From Litchfieldella xinjiangensis (GTDB lineage: Bacteria > Pseudomonadota > Gammaproteobacteria > Pseudomonadales > Halomonadaceae): DNA of 64,000 nt. Below are positions 30,237 to 41,118 of the stretch, piece by piece. Location of the stretch: NCBI RefSeq assembly GCF_000759345.1, contig NZ_JPZL01000003.1:124001-188000 (forward strand), written 5' to 3'. How positions within the stretch are numbered: position 1 is the first letter of the stretch; each line of letters opens with the position of its first letter. The translations under genes were made by a program, and so were the position numbers. Under the pieces are notes generated by a model. That model saw only the letters and a list, made by a program, of their open reading frames with translations. It made no database searches and was not told the origin of the DNA.

Positions 30237-31265
30237 TTAACGAACCGGCGGTGCGTAATGAATGCCACCGTTGGTCCACAGCTCGTTGATCCCACGCTCG
30301 ATCTGCAGCGGTGAATCCATGCCCACGTTACGGTCGAAAACCTGACCGTAGTTGCCGACCTGGCTGATGATGTTATAGGCCCAATCAGCCTCGAGACCCA
30401 TGGCTTCGCCGTAGTTGCCATCCTGGCCCAGCAGGCGGGCGATATCGGGGTTGTCGGAGGAAAGCATGTCATCGACATTGTCACTGCTGATGCCCATCTC
30501 TTCGGCGTTGAGCATGGCAAACAGCGACCACTTGACGATGTTGAACCACTGATCGTCGCCTTGGCGCACCACCGGACCCAGCGGCTCCTTGGAAATGACT
30601 TCAGGCAGAACTACGGCACTGTCGGGGTTTTCGAGCTGAATGCGTAGCGCAGCCAGCTGGGACGTATCGGAGGTCAACACGTCGCAACGGCCGGCCTGGA
30701 AGCCACCCACGGTCTGCTCGGAGGTATCGAAGACGATCGGGTCGAATTGCATGCCGTTGGCCCGGAAGTAATCGGCCACGTTGAGTTCGGTCGTGGTACC
30801 AGCCTGAACGCAGATCGCAGCGCCATCGAGCTCCTTGGCACTGGAAAGTCCAAGGTCCTTGTTGACCAGGAAGCCGATGCCATCGTAGAAGGTCACGCCG
30901 GTAAAGTTCAGGCCCAACGTGGTGTCGCGGGTGGTGGTCCAGGTGGTATTACGTGACAGCACGTCGACTTCGCCGGACTGGAGTGCGGTGAACCGCTCGA
31001 CGGCGTTGAGCGGAACGTAGCGTACCGCTTCCGAGTCGCCAAAGACGGCGGCAGCCACGGCACGGCAGACATCGACGTCGATGCCCTGCCATTCACCCTG
31101 ATCGTTGGGTGAGGAGAAACCCGGCAGACCGTCACTGACGCCACACTGGACGACGCCCTGCGCGCGGGTATCTTCCAGGGTAGCGGCCTGGGCAGCAGCG
31201 GTAGTGGCCAGGGCCAGACCGGTTGCGGCCGTCAGCAGTGCAAACTTGTTGTTCTTGTGTGACAT
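30237..31265 (-). CDS. aapJ: Periplasmic amino-acid-binding protein AapJ
   Basis: This 342-residue protein captures amino acids in the periplasm for the AapQMP transporter. It has a signal peptide (MSHKNNKFALLTAATGLALA, cleavage probably after AQA at about 26), then TLEDTRAQGVVQCGVSDGLPGFSSP and DVDVCRAVAAAVFGDSEAV, typical of the SBP_bac_3 AapJ/YhdW subgroup. The two cysteines (in VVQCGV and VDVCRA) probably form a disulfide. The start at 31265 is preceded by GAGGGA. As first gene of the operon it is followed by two hairpins. Confidence 0.93.
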   Translation of the reverse strand: MSHKNNKFALLTAATGLALATTAAAQAATLEDTRAQGVVQCGVSDGLPGFSSPNDQGEWQGIDVDVCRAVAAAVFGDSEAVRYVPLNAVERFTALQSGEVDVLSRNTTWTTTRDTTLGLNFTGVTFYDGIGFLVNKDLGLSSAKELDGAAICVQAGTTTELNVADYFRANGMQFDPIVFDTSEQTVGGFQAGRCDVLTSDTSQLAALRIQLENPDSAVVLPEVISKEPLGPVVRQGDDQWFNIVKWSLFAMLNAEEMGISSDNVDDMLSSDNPDIARLLGQDGNYGEAMGLEADWAYNIISQVGNYGQVFDRNVGMDSPLQIERGINELWTNGGIHYAPPVR

Positions 31266-31549
31266 GAAGAGTTCCCTCAGATGGTTTTGGAATTCTTGGA
31301 GCATGCGTGTGCATGTGCCAGCACCTTAGCAAAGAGTGTTCCATCTTCGGGATAGAGGGGCGAAAACCCTGATTCAACGCACCAAGTGCATTAAAAAGCC
31401 GGGAACCAGGCCTCTCATACCGTTCAAGCAGCGTGTAGTTAGCGAGATTAGTGAGGGATATCGCACCAAAGAGAGGCAAAATTCAAACAAGCGCTCGAAC
31501 TTTGCCCCCTTTCAACGCAATGACACTGCGAGCAGGCCCTGACGAGGTA

Positions 31550-31933
31550 TCAAGGGGAGCGTTGACGCAGAAAAAACTGGCGAAAAAGGAAAACGAAGCC
31601 GGCACCGGTAAATGCCCCCAGGGCATTGGCCAGGATATCCCAGCCGTCGCCGCCACTACGCCCGGGAACGAGGAGCTGCAAGTATTCTATGCCCAGCCCG
31701 TACGCCGCCGCTGCCAGAAACGCCACGCCCAGACGCAGGCCGGCCAATCCCAGCAGGCCGGCCAGTCCGGCGTAGCCCAGGAAGTGGTTGAGCTTGTCCC
31801 ATGGCAATTGGCTGGGCATCTGGTCGCCGGGGGTCAGGCTACCCAGCGCGATCACAAGCGCCGCCGACAGGGCCAGTAATGCCCATAGCCAGCGACGCTC
31901 ATGCCAGCGCCTGAGCCAGGAGGGCTCAGACAT
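31550..31933 (-). CDS. VanZ-like family membrane protein
   Basis: The 127-residue protein has four hydrophobic helices and VanZ-family features: [27 protein letters not shown] near 33-59 (conserved Asp-Lys-xx-His) and [30 protein letters not shown] (Glu-xx-Q and Asp-xx-AN). Apart from VanZ in teicoplanin tolerance, the family's role is unclear. Its ATG overlaps the 3' end of hemE by 8 bases, so it is translated with hemE. No antibiotic-resistance role is implied. Confidence 0.85.
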   Translation of the reverse strand: MSEPSWLRRWHERRWLWALLALSAALVIALGSLTPGDQMPSQLPWDKLNHFLGYAGLAGLLGLAGLRLGVAFLAAAAYGLGIEYLQLLVPGRSGGDGWDILANALGAFTGAGFVFLFRQFFLRQRSP

Positions 31934-33002
31934 TCTGGATTCGACGGTGGTAGGCCGGGCTCAACTCATGCAGCGCGTCCATGAACGCGGTCACATGGTC
32001 CGGATCGGTGAACTGACTGATGCCGTGACCCAGGTTGAAGATATGACCCGGCCCCTCGCCATAACTGTCGAGGATGCGGGCCACCTCGGCACGGATCGCC
32101 GAAGGTTTGGCAAACAGCACGTTGGGGTCGAGATTGCCTTGCAGGGCAACCCGGTGACCGACCTGGGCCCGTGCCTGGGACATTTCCGTCGTCCAGTCCA
32201 GGCCAACAGCATCGGGACCGGCGCTGGCAATATGTTCGATCCACTGCCCGCCATTCTTGGTGAACAGGATCACCGGCACGCGTCGCCCGTCATGCTCACG
32301 GATCAACCCGGCGACGATCTGCTCCATGTAGCGCAGCGAAAATTCGAGATAGGCAGGGGTGGACAGGGTGCCACCCCAGGTATCGAAGATCTGTACCGCC
32401 TGGGCACCCGCACGGATCTGCGCGTTGAGGTAATCGGTGACCGCCTGGGCCAGTAGATCCAGCAACTGGTGCATGGCATCCGGCGTGTCGTAGAGCATGG
32501 TCTTCACATGGCGGAAGTCCTTGCTGGAGGCTCCCTCGACCATGTAGGTCGCCAGCGTCCAGGGGCTTCCGGAGAAACCGATCAGCGGCACTCGACCATT
32601 GAGTTCCCGACGAATGGTACTCACCGCGTTCATGACATAATCGAGGTCGCGCTCGGCATCCGGCACCTGTAACGCCGCGACCTCCTCCGGCGTGCGTACC
32701 GGCTTGCGGAACTTGGGCCCCTCCCCCGTCTCGAAGTACAGGCCCAGGCCCATGGCATCGGGAATGGTCAGGATGTCCGAAAACAGGATGGCGGCATCGA
32801 GCGGGTAACGCTCGAGCGGCTGCAGGGTGACCTCACAGGCCAGATCGCGATTGCGACACAGGTCCATGAAGCTGCCGGCATGGCCGCGCACTTCACGGTA
32901 TTCGGGAAGATAACGGCCAGCCTGGCGCATCATCCACACCGGAGTGCGGTCCACGGGCTTGCGCGCCAAGGCACGCAGAAAGCGATCGTTCTTGAGTTCC
33001 AT
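31926..33002 (-). CDS. hemE: Uroporphyrinogen decarboxylase HemE
   Basis: HemE decarboxylates uroporphyrinogen III to coproporphyrinogen III in heme synthesis. The 358-residue product begins [20 protein letters not shown] and continues [16 protein letters not shown], the invariant substrate-binding start, with [14 protein letters not shown] and [16 protein letters not shown] further on. I chose 33002 from the conserved N-terminus (as in E. coli), although no good Shine-Dalgarno sequence is visible; an ATG 17 codons upstream is the alternative. It overlaps the VanZ-like gene by 8 bases. Confidence 0.96.
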   Translation of the reverse strand: MELKNDRFLRALARKPVDRTPVWMMRQAGRYLPEYREVRGHAGSFMDLCRNRDLACEVTLQPLERYPLDAAILFSDILTIPDAMGLGLYFETGEGPKFRKPVRTPEEVAALQVPDAERDLDYVMNAVSTIRRELNGRVPLIGFSGSPWTLATYMVEGASSKDFRHVKTMLYDTPDAMHQLLDLLAQAVTDYLNAQIRAGAQAVQIFDTWGGTLSTPAYLEFSLRYMEQIVAGLIREHDGRRVPVILFTKNGGQWIEHIASAGPDAVGLDWTTEMSQARAQVGHRVALQGNLDPNVLFAKPSAIRAEVARILDSYGEGPGHIFNLGHGISQFTDPDHVTAFMDALHELSPAYHRRIQNV

Positions 33003-33211
33003 GTCGGAGGTCACCGGCTTGGGAATTTGTCCGGCATTGTACCCAAACATCACGTTGGCGGCTTGATTCAGCTGCCTATCTGCCCCATCTATAGAGATAA
33101 TTCATCGCCTGTATCGAATCATTCCTCTCCGCGTCGCCGTGAGCCCAACAGGCGTTACTGATAGAATAGGGCCGCTTCGCCGGCTTGCCGCGACCACCAC
33201 CGAGGTATCCT

Positions 33212-33847
33212 GTGACGATCCGATTCATCGCCGCTTCCCAGTTACCCACCCCCTGGGCCACGTTCACCATGCACGGCTTCGAGGACGACGCCACGGGTAA
33301 GGACCATATTGCGCTGACCCTGGGCGACATCGCCGATGGCGAGCCGGTGCTGGGGCGCGTGCATTCGGAATGCCTGACGGGGGATGCGCTGTTTTCGATG
33401 CGCTGCGATTGCGGCTACCAGCTTCAGGAGGCGCTCAAGCGTATAGCCGATGAAGGGCGTGGCGTGTTGCTCTATCTTCGCCAGGAAGGGCGGGGCATCG
33501 GCCTGCTCAACAAGATTCGTGCCTACCATCTTCAGGATCAGGGGGCCGATACGGTAGAAGCCAATGAGCGGTTGGGCTTCGGCGCCGACATGCGCCGATA
33601 CGACCTGTGCGTGCCGATGCTCGAGCATCTCGGGGTCCGCGGACTCAGGTTGATGACCAACAATCCTCGCAAGGTCGATGCCCTGACACGCGATGGCGTG
33701 ACCGTTGCCGAGCGGCTGCCGATCACCACCGGCCTCAACCCGCATAATGAGCAATACCTGGCCACCAAGGCCGGTAAGCTGGGCCACATGATGGCGCTGG
33801 GAGACTTCACCCAGGCCTCGGATGTGGACACCACGCGCAAGCCCTGA
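33212..33847 (+). CDS. ribA: GTP cyclohydrolase II
   Basis: RibA converts GTP to the first riboflavin intermediate. The 211-residue product has the zinc site [21 protein letters not shown] (Cys at three positions), the [16 protein letters not shown] loop and the terminal [12 protein letters not shown] motif. The start is the GTG at 33212, preceded by GAGG six bases upstream and followed by conserved [14 protein letters not shown]. It stands alone with no other rib gene here. No FMN riboswitch is visible upstream. Confidence 0.95.
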   Translation: MTIRFIAASQLPTPWATFTMHGFEDDATGKDHIALTLGDIADGEPVLGRVHSECLTGDALFSMRCDCGYQLQEALKRIADEGRGVLLYLRQEGRGIGLLNKIRAYHLQDQGADTVEANERLGFGADMRRYDLCVPMLEHLGVRGLRLMTNNPRKVDALTRDGVTVAERLPITTGLNPHNEQYLATKAGKLGHMMALGDFTQASDVDTTRKP

Positions 33848-33921
33848 CCGCTTCGTTGACTCGCTCGAAGTGAACTACTCTGTCTCATAGACGTCTCAAT
33901 TGAAATCGCAGAGAGTCGCCC

Positions 33922-34611
33922 ATGACAGAATCGCCGCAGTCCCCTCGTCACGCCCGGGCTGACATGCCCTTCAGCAGTTTCGAGGAGGCCCTGCACAGTA
34001 TCAGTCACGCGATCGGTGCGGTGCTCAGCCTGGTCGGGATGATCCTATTGATCGTGCTGGCGAGTCTCGCCACTCATACTGATCCGTGGAAAATCGCCAG
34101 TATCTCGCTGTATGGTCTTAGCTTGGTGCTGCTGTATACCGCGTCCACGTGTTATCACAGCGTCAGCCGACCCGACCTCAAGCGCTTCTTCCAGCTTTGC
34201 GATCACTGCGCCATCTACCTGCTGATCGCCGGCACCTATACGCCCTTTCTGCTGGTCAACCTGCGCGGCCCGACAGGCTGGACCCTGTTCGCCCTGGTGT
34301 GGGGCCTGGCACTGGGTGGCATAGCCTTGAAGCTGGCCTGGCCACATCGGTTCGGCGTGCTTCGGGTGACGGTCTATCTGGTGATGGGCTGGCTGATCGT
34401 ACTGGCAGGGGATGAAATGGTGGAGCACCTCTCCTCGACCGGCCTGATCCTGCTCGTGGCCGGCGGACTCTCGTACACGCTGGGGGTGGTGTTCTTTGCC
34501 ATACGTGCCATCCCCTACAATCATGCCATCTGGCACCTGTTCGTGCTGGGGGGCAGTATTTGCCACTATTTCGCGGTATACACCGCCGTGCTGCCGTCGC
34601 CGCTCAGCTAG
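33922..34611 (+). CDS. Hemolysin III/PAQR family membrane protein
   Basis: This 229-residue protein has seven hydrophobic helices and the HlyIII/YqfA pattern: SISHAIGAVLSLVGMILL near 26-43, the Ser-xx-YH motif in YTASTCYHS, FQLCDHCAIYLLIAGTYTPF (conserved Asp), and IWHLFVLGGSICHYFAV (metal-binding histidines). Members are PAQR-superfamily proteins linked to membrane fluidity; the hemolysin name is historical. Its 3' end overlaps that of the convergent djlA by 8 bases. Confidence 0.9.
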   Translation: MTESPQSPRHARADMPFSSFEEALHSISHAIGAVLSLVGMILLIVLASLATHTDPWKIASISLYGLSLVLLYTASTCYHSVSRPDLKRFFQLCDHCAIYLLIAGTYTPFLLVNLRGPTGWTLFALVWGLALGGIALKLAWPHRFGVLRVTVYLVMGWLIVLAGDEMVEHLSSTGLILLVAGGLSYTLGVVFFAIRAIPYNHAIWHLFVLGGSICHYFAVYTAVLPSPLS

Positions 34612-35383
34612 CGCCCTGACGATCGCGGGTCTTCTTGATCAGATCGTAGGCGTTGCTGATCTCGCTGGTACGCTCCTTGGCCATCTCGCGCATGCTCTCC
34701 GGCAAACCTTTGCTCGCCAGTTTGTCGGGGTGATTCTCGCTCATGAGTCGGCGGTAGGCTCGCTTGATCTCGCTATCGCTGGCGCTGGCTTCAACGCCCA
34801 ACACCCGATAGGCCTCTTCCAGCGACTGACCGGAGGAAGCGCCCGGTGCCTGGCTACCCGCGCCGGACAGCATGGCCTCGATGCGGGCGATTTCCGCCTC
34901 GGACATGCCCAGGCCCCGCGCAATACGCAGCAACATGGCATGCTCTTCGGGATGCATGACCCCGTCGGCAGCAATAGCCGAAAGCTGCACCTGCAGGAAG
35001 ATGGCCAATAGCGCACGTTGGCCACCGGCGATACGTCGCACGGTGGCGAGTTCGGTATCGAGATCGAAATCCGGCGCCTTACCTCGGTTGAAGGATGCCC
35101 GAGCCTGGGCACGCTGCGCTTCGTTCAGGCGCAAGCGATCCCACACCTGCCGGGACACGTTCAACTCATTCTCGGTCACCTGGCCATCGGCCTTGCACAG
35201 GCACCCCATGACCGCAAAGGTCGAATCCAGGAATTGCGTCTGCACACTCGCCATCTTGGCCAGCAGGCTATTGCGCATGAGGCGACGCGCACCCCAGTAA
35301 GCCAGTGCCGCACCCACCAGCATGCCCAGGAAGTCACCGATCAAGTAGCCGATGAGTGCACCGATGAGTGTCGCTATGATCAT
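34604..35383 (-). CDS. djlA: DnaJ-like membrane co-chaperone DjlA
   Basis: DjlA is an inner-membrane J-protein that stimulates DnaK. The 259-residue product has one N-terminal helix with a glycine pattern ([20 protein letters not shown]), a central TerB-like domain ([19 protein letters not shown] region, then [18 protein letters not shown]) and a C-terminal J domain ([19 protein letters not shown]) with the essential HPD in ENHPDK. It follows dxs with a 4-base overlap, indicating coupling. The start at 35383 follows AAGGAA. Its tail overlaps the convergent hemolysin III gene by 8 bases. Confidence 0.92.
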   Translation of the reverse strand: MIIATLIGALIGYLIGDFLGMLVGAALAYWGARRLMRNSLLAKMASVQTQFLDSTFAVMGCLCKADGQVTENELNVSRQVWDRLRLNEAQRAQARASFNRGKAPDFDLDTELATVRRIAGGQRALLAIFLQVQLSAIAADGVMHPEEHAMLLRIARGLGMSEAEIARIEAMLSGAGSQAPGASSGQSLEEAYRVLGVEASASDSEIKRAYRRLMSENHPDKLASKGLPESMREMAKERTSEISNAYDLIKKTRDRQGAS

Positions 35384-37323
35384 GTGCTTTCCTTTTGTCG
35401 AACATCGAGTCGCTGGCGGATGGAGGCTTCTATTCCCTCGGCGTCCAACCCACATTCCGACAATAGCTCGCCCGGCTTGCCATGCTCGACGAACGCATCG
35501 GGCAGCCCCAGGTTGAGTATCGCGACCTGGACACCCTCGGCGGCCAGCAGTTCGTTGACGGCGCTGCCGGCCCCGCCCGCCACGACGTTCTCCTCCAAGG
35601 TCACGAGCAGTTCGTGCTCGCGCGCTGCCGTCAGGATCGCTTCGCGGTCCAGCGGCTTAATCGAACGCATATTGAGATGACTGGCATCGAGCCGCTCGGC
35701 CACATCCGCGGCCGGGGTGTTGAGACTGCCGAAGGCGAGCAGGGCCACACGCGAGCCGCGGCGGCGCATCTCGGCCTCACCTACCTTGAGCGTTTCGAGT
35801 GTCTCGGGGATGGGCGTGCCCGGTCCGGTTCCCCGGGGATAACGAACCGCGGCCGGCCCCGGATAGTGATAGGCCGTGGTCAGCATCGCCCGGCATTCGG
35901 CTTCGTCGGCCGGCGCCATGAGGACCATGCCGGGAACGCAGCGCAGGAAGGAAAGATCGAGTGCGCCGTGGTGAGTCGGGCCGTCTTCGCCGACCAGGCC
36001 GGCGCGGTCGATGGCGAAGGTCACGTCGAGCCCCTGCACCGCCACGTCGTGTATCAGCTGGTCGTAGCCGCGCTGGAGAAACGTCGAATAGATGGCCACC
36101 ACCGGTTTCATGGCCTCGCAGGCCAGGCCGGCCGCCAGCGTCACGGCATGCTGCTCGGCGATCGCCACATCGTAGTAGCGTTCGGGGTACTCCCTTGAGA
36201 AACGGATCAGGTCCGAGCCTTCGCGCATGGCCGGCGTGATACCAATCAGGCGCGGGTCGGCCGCTGCCATGTCGCACAGCCAGTCACCGAAGACGTTGCA
36301 ATACTTGCGCGGGGCCGGGGGCAAGGGGCTGTCGGGTGCGGCTGGGGGCAGTTGCGGATCGATCTTCGGCGGCGGTGCCGGCGCGGCCTTTTCCAGCTTG
36401 GTGATGGCGTGGTAGCCGATGGGGTCGGCTTCGGCAGGCTGGAAGCCTCGCCCCTTGCGGGTCTTGATGTGAAGAAATTGCGGCCCGTCGAGATCGCGCA
36501 TGTTGCGCAGGGTGTGCGCCAGCTCCGGCAGATCATGGCCGTCGATGGGCCCGATATAGTTGAAGCCCATCTCCTCGAACAGCGTCGCCGGGCTGACCAT
36601 GCCCTTCATGTGCTCCTCGGTGCGCCGAGCGAGCTCCAGCGCGCCGGGCAGTCGCGACAGGACCCGCTTGCCGTTCTCACGCATCAAGGTATAGGGCTTG
36701 CTGGTCAGAATGCGCGCCAGGTAGGTCGCCATGCCACCGACGTTCTCGGAAATCGACATTTCATTGTCGTTGAGCACGACCAGCAGGTTGGCATCGACGT
36801 GGCCGGCATGCGCCAGCGCCTCGAACGCCATGCCGGCAGTCAGCGCGCCATCGCCAATCACCGCGCATACCCGCCGCTTCTCGTCCCGGGTGCGGGCGGC
36901 AAGGGCCATGCCGAGGGCCGCGGAGATCGAGGTGCTGGAATGGCCCACGCCGAAGGTATCGAATTCCGATTCGGCACGCCGGGGAAAGGCCGCGAGACCG
37001 CCATACTGACGAATGCTTGGCATCTGCTCGCGACGCCCGGTCAATATCTTGTGGGGGTAGGCCTGATGACCTACATCCCACACCAGCCGATCATGGGGCG
37101 TTTCGAGGGCATGGTGAAGGGCCACGGTCAGCTCGACCACGCCGAGACCGGCCCCGAAATGACCGCCGCTACAGCCAACGCTATAGAGTAGATACGCGCG
37201 AAGTTCGTCGGCCAGCTGGGCCAGCTGGGCCTGGTTCATCGCGCGCAGGGCGGACGGCGTCTCCAGCGTATCGAGCAACGGTGTCGCCGGACGCTCGGCG
37301 GGGATTTCGTCGAACAGCTTCAT
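35380..37323 (-). CDS. dxs: 1-deoxy-D-xylulose-5-phosphate synthase
   Basis: Dxs condenses pyruvate and glyceraldehyde 3-phosphate to DXP, the entry to the MEP isoprenoid route and also a precursor for ThiG and pyridoxal phosphate. The 647-residue product has the thiamine-diphosphate motif [14 protein letters not shown]...NDN (near 157-187), [16 protein letters not shown], the transketolase Pyr-domain catalytic Glu in [16 protein letters not shown] and [16 protein letters not shown]. It follows ispA (30-base gap) in the xseB-ispA-dxs-djlA run. Confidence 0.96.
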   Translation of the reverse strand: MKLFDEIPAERPATPLLDTLETPSALRAMNQAQLAQLADELRAYLLYSVGCSGGHFGAGLGVVELTVALHHALETPHDRLVWDVGHQAYPHKILTGRREQMPSIRQYGGLAAFPRRAESEFDTFGVGHSSTSISAALGMALAARTRDEKRRVCAVIGDGALTAGMAFEALAHAGHVDANLLVVLNDNEMSISENVGGMATYLARILTSKPYTLMRENGKRVLSRLPGALELARRTEEHMKGMVSPATLFEEMGFNYIGPIDGHDLPELAHTLRNMRDLDGPQFLHIKTRKGRGFQPAEADPIGYHAITKLEKAAPAPPPKIDPQLPPAAPDSPLPPAPRKYCNVFGDWLCDMAAADPRLIGITPAMREGSDLIRFSREYPERYYDVAIAEQHAVTLAAGLACEAMKPVVAIYSTFLQRGYDQLIHDVAVQGLDVTFAIDRAGLVGEDGPTHHGALDLSFLRCVPGMVLMAPADEAECRAMLTTAYHYPGPAAVRYPRGTGPGTPIPETLETLKVGEAEMRRRGSRVALLAFGSLNTPAADVAERLDASHLNMRSIKPLDREAILTAAREHELLVTLEENVVAGGAGSAVNELLAAEGVQVAILNLGLPDAFVEHGKPGELLSECGLDAEGIEASIRQRLDVRQKEST

Positions 37324-37353
37324 GAAGTCATCTTTGTCCGTTGAGCACAGCGA

Positions 37354-38244
37354 TCAGTGGTCACGCTCGATCATGTATCGGGCCAGTTGGGCCAAGGGCG
37401 CGCCCGCCTCGCCTAGCGGCTCGAGCGCCGTCAGAGCGTCGTCGAGCAGGGCAGCGGCCTTGGCACGCGCACCGTCGAGCCCGAGCAGGGCCGGGTAGGT
37501 CGGCTTGTCGCGGGCCGCATCGGCGCCGGAAGCCTTGCCAAGTGTTGCCGCATCACCGGTCACGTCGAGAATATCGTCCTGTATCTGGAACGCCAGGCCA
37601 ATGGCCTGAGCATAGCGATCCAGGGCGCCGAGCCGCGCGTCGTCTTCAGGCAGAGCCACCCGTGCGCCCAGGCCCACCGCGGCGCGGATCAGGGCGCCTG
37701 TCTTGTGGTGATGCATGGTCGCCAAGGATTCAGCATCAGGATGGCCACCAACGGCATCCAGGTCCAGTGCCTGCCCGGCCGCCATGCCGTCTCGCCCCGA
37801 AGCTGCAGCCAACGTACGTATCAGTGCCGCCAGGCGCGGATGATCGAGGGCTGCCAGGACTTCGAATGCGAGAGTCTGCAGGGCATCGCCGGCAAGAATC
37901 GCCGTGGCTTCGTCGAAGGCCTTGTGTACCGTCGGCTGGCCACGCCGCAGGTCGTCATCGTCCATGGCCGGCAGGTCATCGTGCACCAGCGAGTAGGCAT
38001 GGATCAGTTCGACAGCCGCGGCCGGCGCATCGAGCAGGGTATCGTCAGCCCCCAGGGCATGGCCGGTAGCATAGACCAGTACCGGGCGCAGGCGCTTGCC
38101 GCCGCCCAGCACGCCGTGGCGCATGGCCGCCTCGAGTCGCGGCGACGCAGGCTGGCGTTGCGTGAAAAGCCGCTCCAGCCAAGCATCGATGCGCTCCCGG
38201 TCGCGGGCCAGCCGCCCTTCCAGCGATGTGGATTCAGCGCTCAC
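37354..38244 (-). CDS. ispA: Farnesyl diphosphate synthase (polyprenyl synthetase)
   Basis: IspA makes geranyl and farnesyl diphosphate. The 296-residue product carries the first aspartate-rich motif in LVHDDLPAMDDDDLRRG, the second in IQDDILDVTGD, and GGKRLRPVLVYATGHALG. The start is probably the GTG at 38244, which follows a G-rich Shine-Dalgarno sequence (GGGGGG) and gives the normal family length; an upstream GTG is less likely. It overlaps xseB by 11 bases and precedes dxs, the standard order in gammaproteobacteria. Confidence 0.94.
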   Translation of the reverse strand: MSAESTSLEGRLARDRERIDAWLERLFTQRQPASPRLEAAMRHGVLGGGKRLRPVLVYATGHALGADDTLLDAPAAAVELIHAYSLVHDDLPAMDDDDLRRGQPTVHKAFDEATAILAGDALQTLAFEVLAALDHPRLAALIRTLAAASGRDGMAAGQALDLDAVGGHPDAESLATMHHHKTGALIRAAVGLGARVALPEDDARLGALDRYAQAIGLAFQIQDDILDVTGDAATLGKASGADAARDKPTYPALLGLDGARAKAAALLDDALTALEPLGEAGAPLAQLARYMIERDH

Positions 38245-38515
38245 CGCCGCCCCCCGTCTCGGAGGCGGAAAAGGGACGTTCACGCAGGGTGTCGTCGGGC
38301 TGATCGACCAGGGCGCGAACCTTGAGCTCAGCCGCGTCCAGGCGTCGCTGGGCGTCGCGAGTCAGGGTCACGCCCTGCTCGAAGGCGGCCAGCGAATCCT
38401 CCAGCGACAGGTCGCCGGCCTCGAGTCGCTGGACCAGCGTCTCCAGTCGCTCGAGCGTCGTGGCGAAATCCTGGGGGGCCTCCCGTTCGGAGGACGGCAG
38501 TTCCTTGTCAGCCAT
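38234..38515 (-). CDS. xseB: Exodeoxyribonuclease VII small subunit
   Basis: XseB is the small subunit of exonuclease VII, which degrades single-stranded DNA. The 93-residue product contains DFATTLERLETLVQRLEAGDLSLEDSLAAFEQGV, the family core, and a C-terminal tail ending ETGGGGER. The start at 38515 (MADKELPSSE) begins a normal-length protein. It is the first gene of the xseB-ispA-dxs-djlA group and overlaps ispA by 11 bases. xseA is not in the window. Confidence 0.93.
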   Translation of the reverse strand: MADKELPSSEREAPQDFATTLERLETLVQRLEAGDLSLEDSLAAFEQGVTLTRDAQRRLDAAELKVRALVDQPDDTLRERPFSASETGGGGER

Positions 38516-38784
38516 GGGGTTCTCGCTCGTCTTGCAGTCGCACGGCAGTCTACTCCTACCGACTACGCGCCGTGCCCGCCGGAAATTCGAGCCCCCAGTA
38601 TACACGCTCTTCCCCGAGGCGCGTCTTCCCCCATGCCTTGGCAACATGAGCGCCGCTCATGTTCTTGCCCGTGCATTTTCATCCCCGACAAGACTGGCAT
38701 CGCCCGGGGTTATGGTAGGATAGTGCCCGTTTCACACCACACTGACAGCTTGCGGCGCCTGCCGCGGAAAGGGTTGAATCGACG

Positions 38785-40035
38785 ATGGCCAAAACGTCCC
38801 TGGACAAGAGCAAGATCAAGATCCTGCTACTCGAGGGCGTCCACCAGAGCGCGGTGGACAACTTTCTTAACGCCGGGTATACAAATATCGAGCATCTGGC
38901 GACTTCGCTGGATGAGGAATCGCTGATCGAAAAGATCCGCGACGTCCACTTCCTCGGTATTCGCTCGCGCACCCAGCTCACCGAGCGCGTCTTCGATGCC
39001 GCCGAGAAGCTGACCGCAGTAGGCTGCTTCTGCATCGGTACCAACCAGGTCGATCTCCAGGCGGCCCTTTCCCGGGGCATCCCGGTGTTCAATGCGCCTT
39101 ATTCGAACACCCGCTCGGTCGCCGAGCTGGTGCTGGCTGAAGCCATCATGTTGCTGCGGGGCATCCCGGAAAAGAGCACCCGGGCCCACCAGGGCGGTTG
39201 GCTGAAGTCGGCCAAGAATGCCCACGAGGCACGCGGCAAGACGCTGGGCATCGTCGGCTACGGCAATATCGGCGCGCAACTTTCGGTGCTTGCCGAGTCA
39301 CTCGGCCTCGATGTCATCTACTACGACGTGGTCACCAAGCTCGGCATGGGCAATGCCCGCCAGGTCGCGAGCCTCGAGGAGCTGCTGGCCCGTGCGGATG
39401 TCGTCAGCCTTCACGTCCCCGACATGCCCTCCACCCGCTGGATGATCGGCGAGCAGCAGATCGCCCTGATGAAGCAGGGCGGCATCCTGATCAATGCGTC
39501 ACGGGGTAGTGTCGTGGTCATCGAGGCGCTGGCCGAAGCGCTCAAGAGCGGCAAGCTGCTGGGCGCGGCCATCGATGTCTTCCCGGTCGAGCCCAAGGGC
39601 AACAGCGAGGAGTTCGAGAGCCCGCTGCGCGGCCTCCCGAATGTGATCCTCACCCCGCATATCGGCGGCTCCACGCTGGAGGCTCAGGAGAATATCGGCA
39701 TCGAGGTCTCCGAGAAGCTGATCACGTACTCCGACAACGGCACCACCATCACCTCGGTCAACTTTCCCGAAGTGGCGCTGCCGGCCCACCCGGACAAGCA
39801 CCGCCTGCTGCACATCCACGACAACGTGCCCGGGGTGCTCTCCGAGATCAACCGCGTGTTGTCCGAGAACGGCATCAATATCTCGGGACAGTACCTGCAA
39901 ACCAACGAGAAGGTCGGTTACGTGGTGGTCGACGTGGACAAGGCCTACGGCCCGCAAGCGCTGACCGCGCTCAAGCAGGTCGACCATACCCTGCGCCTGC
40001 GTGCACTCTACTCGGAATCCAATTTCCAGGAGTGA
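38785..40035 (+). CDS. serA: D-3-phosphoglycerate dehydrogenase
   Basis: SerA oxidises 3-phosphoglycerate in the first step of serine synthesis. The 416-residue product matches the E. coli length and layout: substrate domain, an NAD-binding domain with GKTLGIVGYGNIGAQL, catalytic Arg in INASRGSVV, Glu in DVFPVEPKGN and the His in LTPHIGGSTLEAQ. A C-terminal ACT domain starts near residue 340 (HIHDNVPGVLSEINRVLSENG), implying feedback control by serine. It is divergent from xseB across 269 bases and followed by an inverted repeat. Confidence 0.96.
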   Translation: MAKTSLDKSKIKILLLEGVHQSAVDNFLNAGYTNIEHLATSLDEESLIEKIRDVHFLGIRSRTQLTERVFDAAEKLTAVGCFCIGTNQVDLQAALSRGIPVFNAPYSNTRSVAELVLAEAIMLLRGIPEKSTRAHQGGWLKSAKNAHEARGKTLGIVGYGNIGAQLSVLAESLGLDVIYYDVVTKLGMGNARQVASLEELLARADVVSLHVPDMPSTRWMIGEQQIALMKQGGILINASRGSVVVIEALAEALKSGKLLGAAIDVFPVEPKGNSEEFESPLRGLPNVILTPHIGGSTLEAQENIGIEVSEKLITYSDNGTTITSVNFPEVALPAHPDKHRLLHIHDNVPGVLSEINRVLSENGINISGQYLQTNEKVGYVVVDVDKAYGPQALTALKQVDHTLRLRALYSESNFQE

Positions 40036-40055
40036 GCCAGGGCAACCCGCCTGAA

Positions 40056-40090
40056 CCAAGGCCCCGACGCTGCATGGCGCGGGGCCTTGG
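40056..40090 (+). terminator. Inverted repeat after serA, possible terminator
   Basis: A perfect 10-bp stem (CCAAGGCCCC / GGGGCCTTGG) encloses 15 bases with further partial pairing. The T-run after it is absent, so termination may be weak and readthrough into trhO is possible. Confidence 0.55.
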
Positions 40091-40153
40091 TGTATCATGC
40101 GCGTCGAAATTCAACCGGTCCGTCCTTTGCGAGGACGACAACTGGAGCCCAGC

Positions 40154-41113
40154 ATGCAAGACACCACCGACTCACCATGCGTCGTCGTCGCGGCGTTGTA
40201 CAAGTTCGTCACCCTGGACGATTACGAGACTCTACGCGAGCCCCTGCGCCAGACGATGCTCGACAATGACGTGAGGGGAACCCTTCTGCTCGCCAAAGAA
40301 GGGATCAACGGCACCGTGGCAGGTAGCCGCGAGGGCATCGATGCCCTGCTCGCCTGGCTCAAGGCCGATCCGCGCCTGGTCGACATCGACCACAAGGAAT
40401 CCTACTGCGACACGCCGCCCTTCTACCGCACCAAGGTCAAGCTGAAGCGGGAGATCGTCACCATCGGCGTGCCGGATATCGACCCCAACGATACCGTGGG
40501 CACCTACGTCGAGCCCGAGCAGTGGAACGACATCATCGCCGACCCCGAGGTGCTGGTGATCGATACACGTAACGACTACGAGGTGGCGATCGGCAGCTTC
40601 GAGCGCGCCATCGATCCCAGGACCAAGTCGTTTCGCGAGTTTCCCGACTACGTCAGGGCGCACTACGACCCGGCCAAGCACAAGAAAGTGGCCATGTTCT
40701 GTACCGGCGGTATCCGCTGCGAGAAGGCCTCGAGCTTCATGCTCAAGGAGGGCTTCGAGGAGGTCTATCACCTCAAGGGTGGCGTGTTGAACTACCTGGA
40801 AAAGGTCCCCGAAGCGCAATCGCTATGGCGCGGCGAGTGCTTTGTGTTCGATAACCGGGTCACGGTACGTCACGACCTGAGTGAAGGCGATTTCGAGCAG
40901 TGCCACGCCTGCCGCATGCCGGTATCGGCCGAGGAGATGCAGTCCGACCAGTACGAACCTGGGGTGAGCTGTCCGCACTGCTGGGATTCGCTGCCCGAGA
41001 AGACCCGTGCCGCCGCACGCGAGCGTCAACGCCAGATCGAGTTGGCCAAGGCCCGCGGCGAGCCTCATCCGATCGGGCGCGATCCACGTCTGATGAAGGC
41101 CAGCGAGGGCTGA
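40154..41113 (+). CDS. trhO: tRNA uridine(34) 5-hydroxylase TrhO (rhodanese-like)
   Basis: TrhO (formerly YceA) hydroxylates U34 of tRNA in an oxygen-dependent way. The 319-residue product has an N-terminal acylphosphatase-like domain ([19 protein letters not shown]), a rhodanese domain with Cys183 in [13 protein letters not shown] and [11 protein letters not shown], and a C-terminal cysteine-rich element (CHACRMPVS...CPHCWDSL). The start at 40154 follows GGAG. Its 3' end lies only 5 bases before the -35 element of a sigma-28-like promoter for the next gene. Confidence 0.93.
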   Translation: MQDTTDSPCVVVAALYKFVTLDDYETLREPLRQTMLDNDVRGTLLLAKEGINGTVAGSREGIDALLAWLKADPRLVDIDHKESYCDTPPFYRTKVKLKREIVTIGVPDIDPNDTVGTYVEPEQWNDIIADPEVLVIDTRNDYEVAIGSFERAIDPRTKSFREFPDYVRAHYDPAKHKKVAMFCTGGIRCEKASSFMLKEGFEEVYHLKGGVLNYLEKVPEAQSLWRGECFVFDNRVTVRHDLSEGDFEQCHACRMPVSAEEMQSDQYEPGVSCPHCWDSLPEKTRAAARERQRQIELAKARGEPHPIGRDPRLMKASEG

Positions 41114-41118
41114 GCCGC

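Noticed and set aside
31266-31330. Sigma-54-like TGGCACATGC on the minus strand before aapJ
   Set aside because: The -24 element fits, but the GC that should be at -12 is one base out of register (GG-N11-GC).
31550-31933. VanZ-like protein as a glycopeptide resistance gene
   Set aside because: The family is broad and common in bacteria without resistance; no vanA-type genes are nearby.
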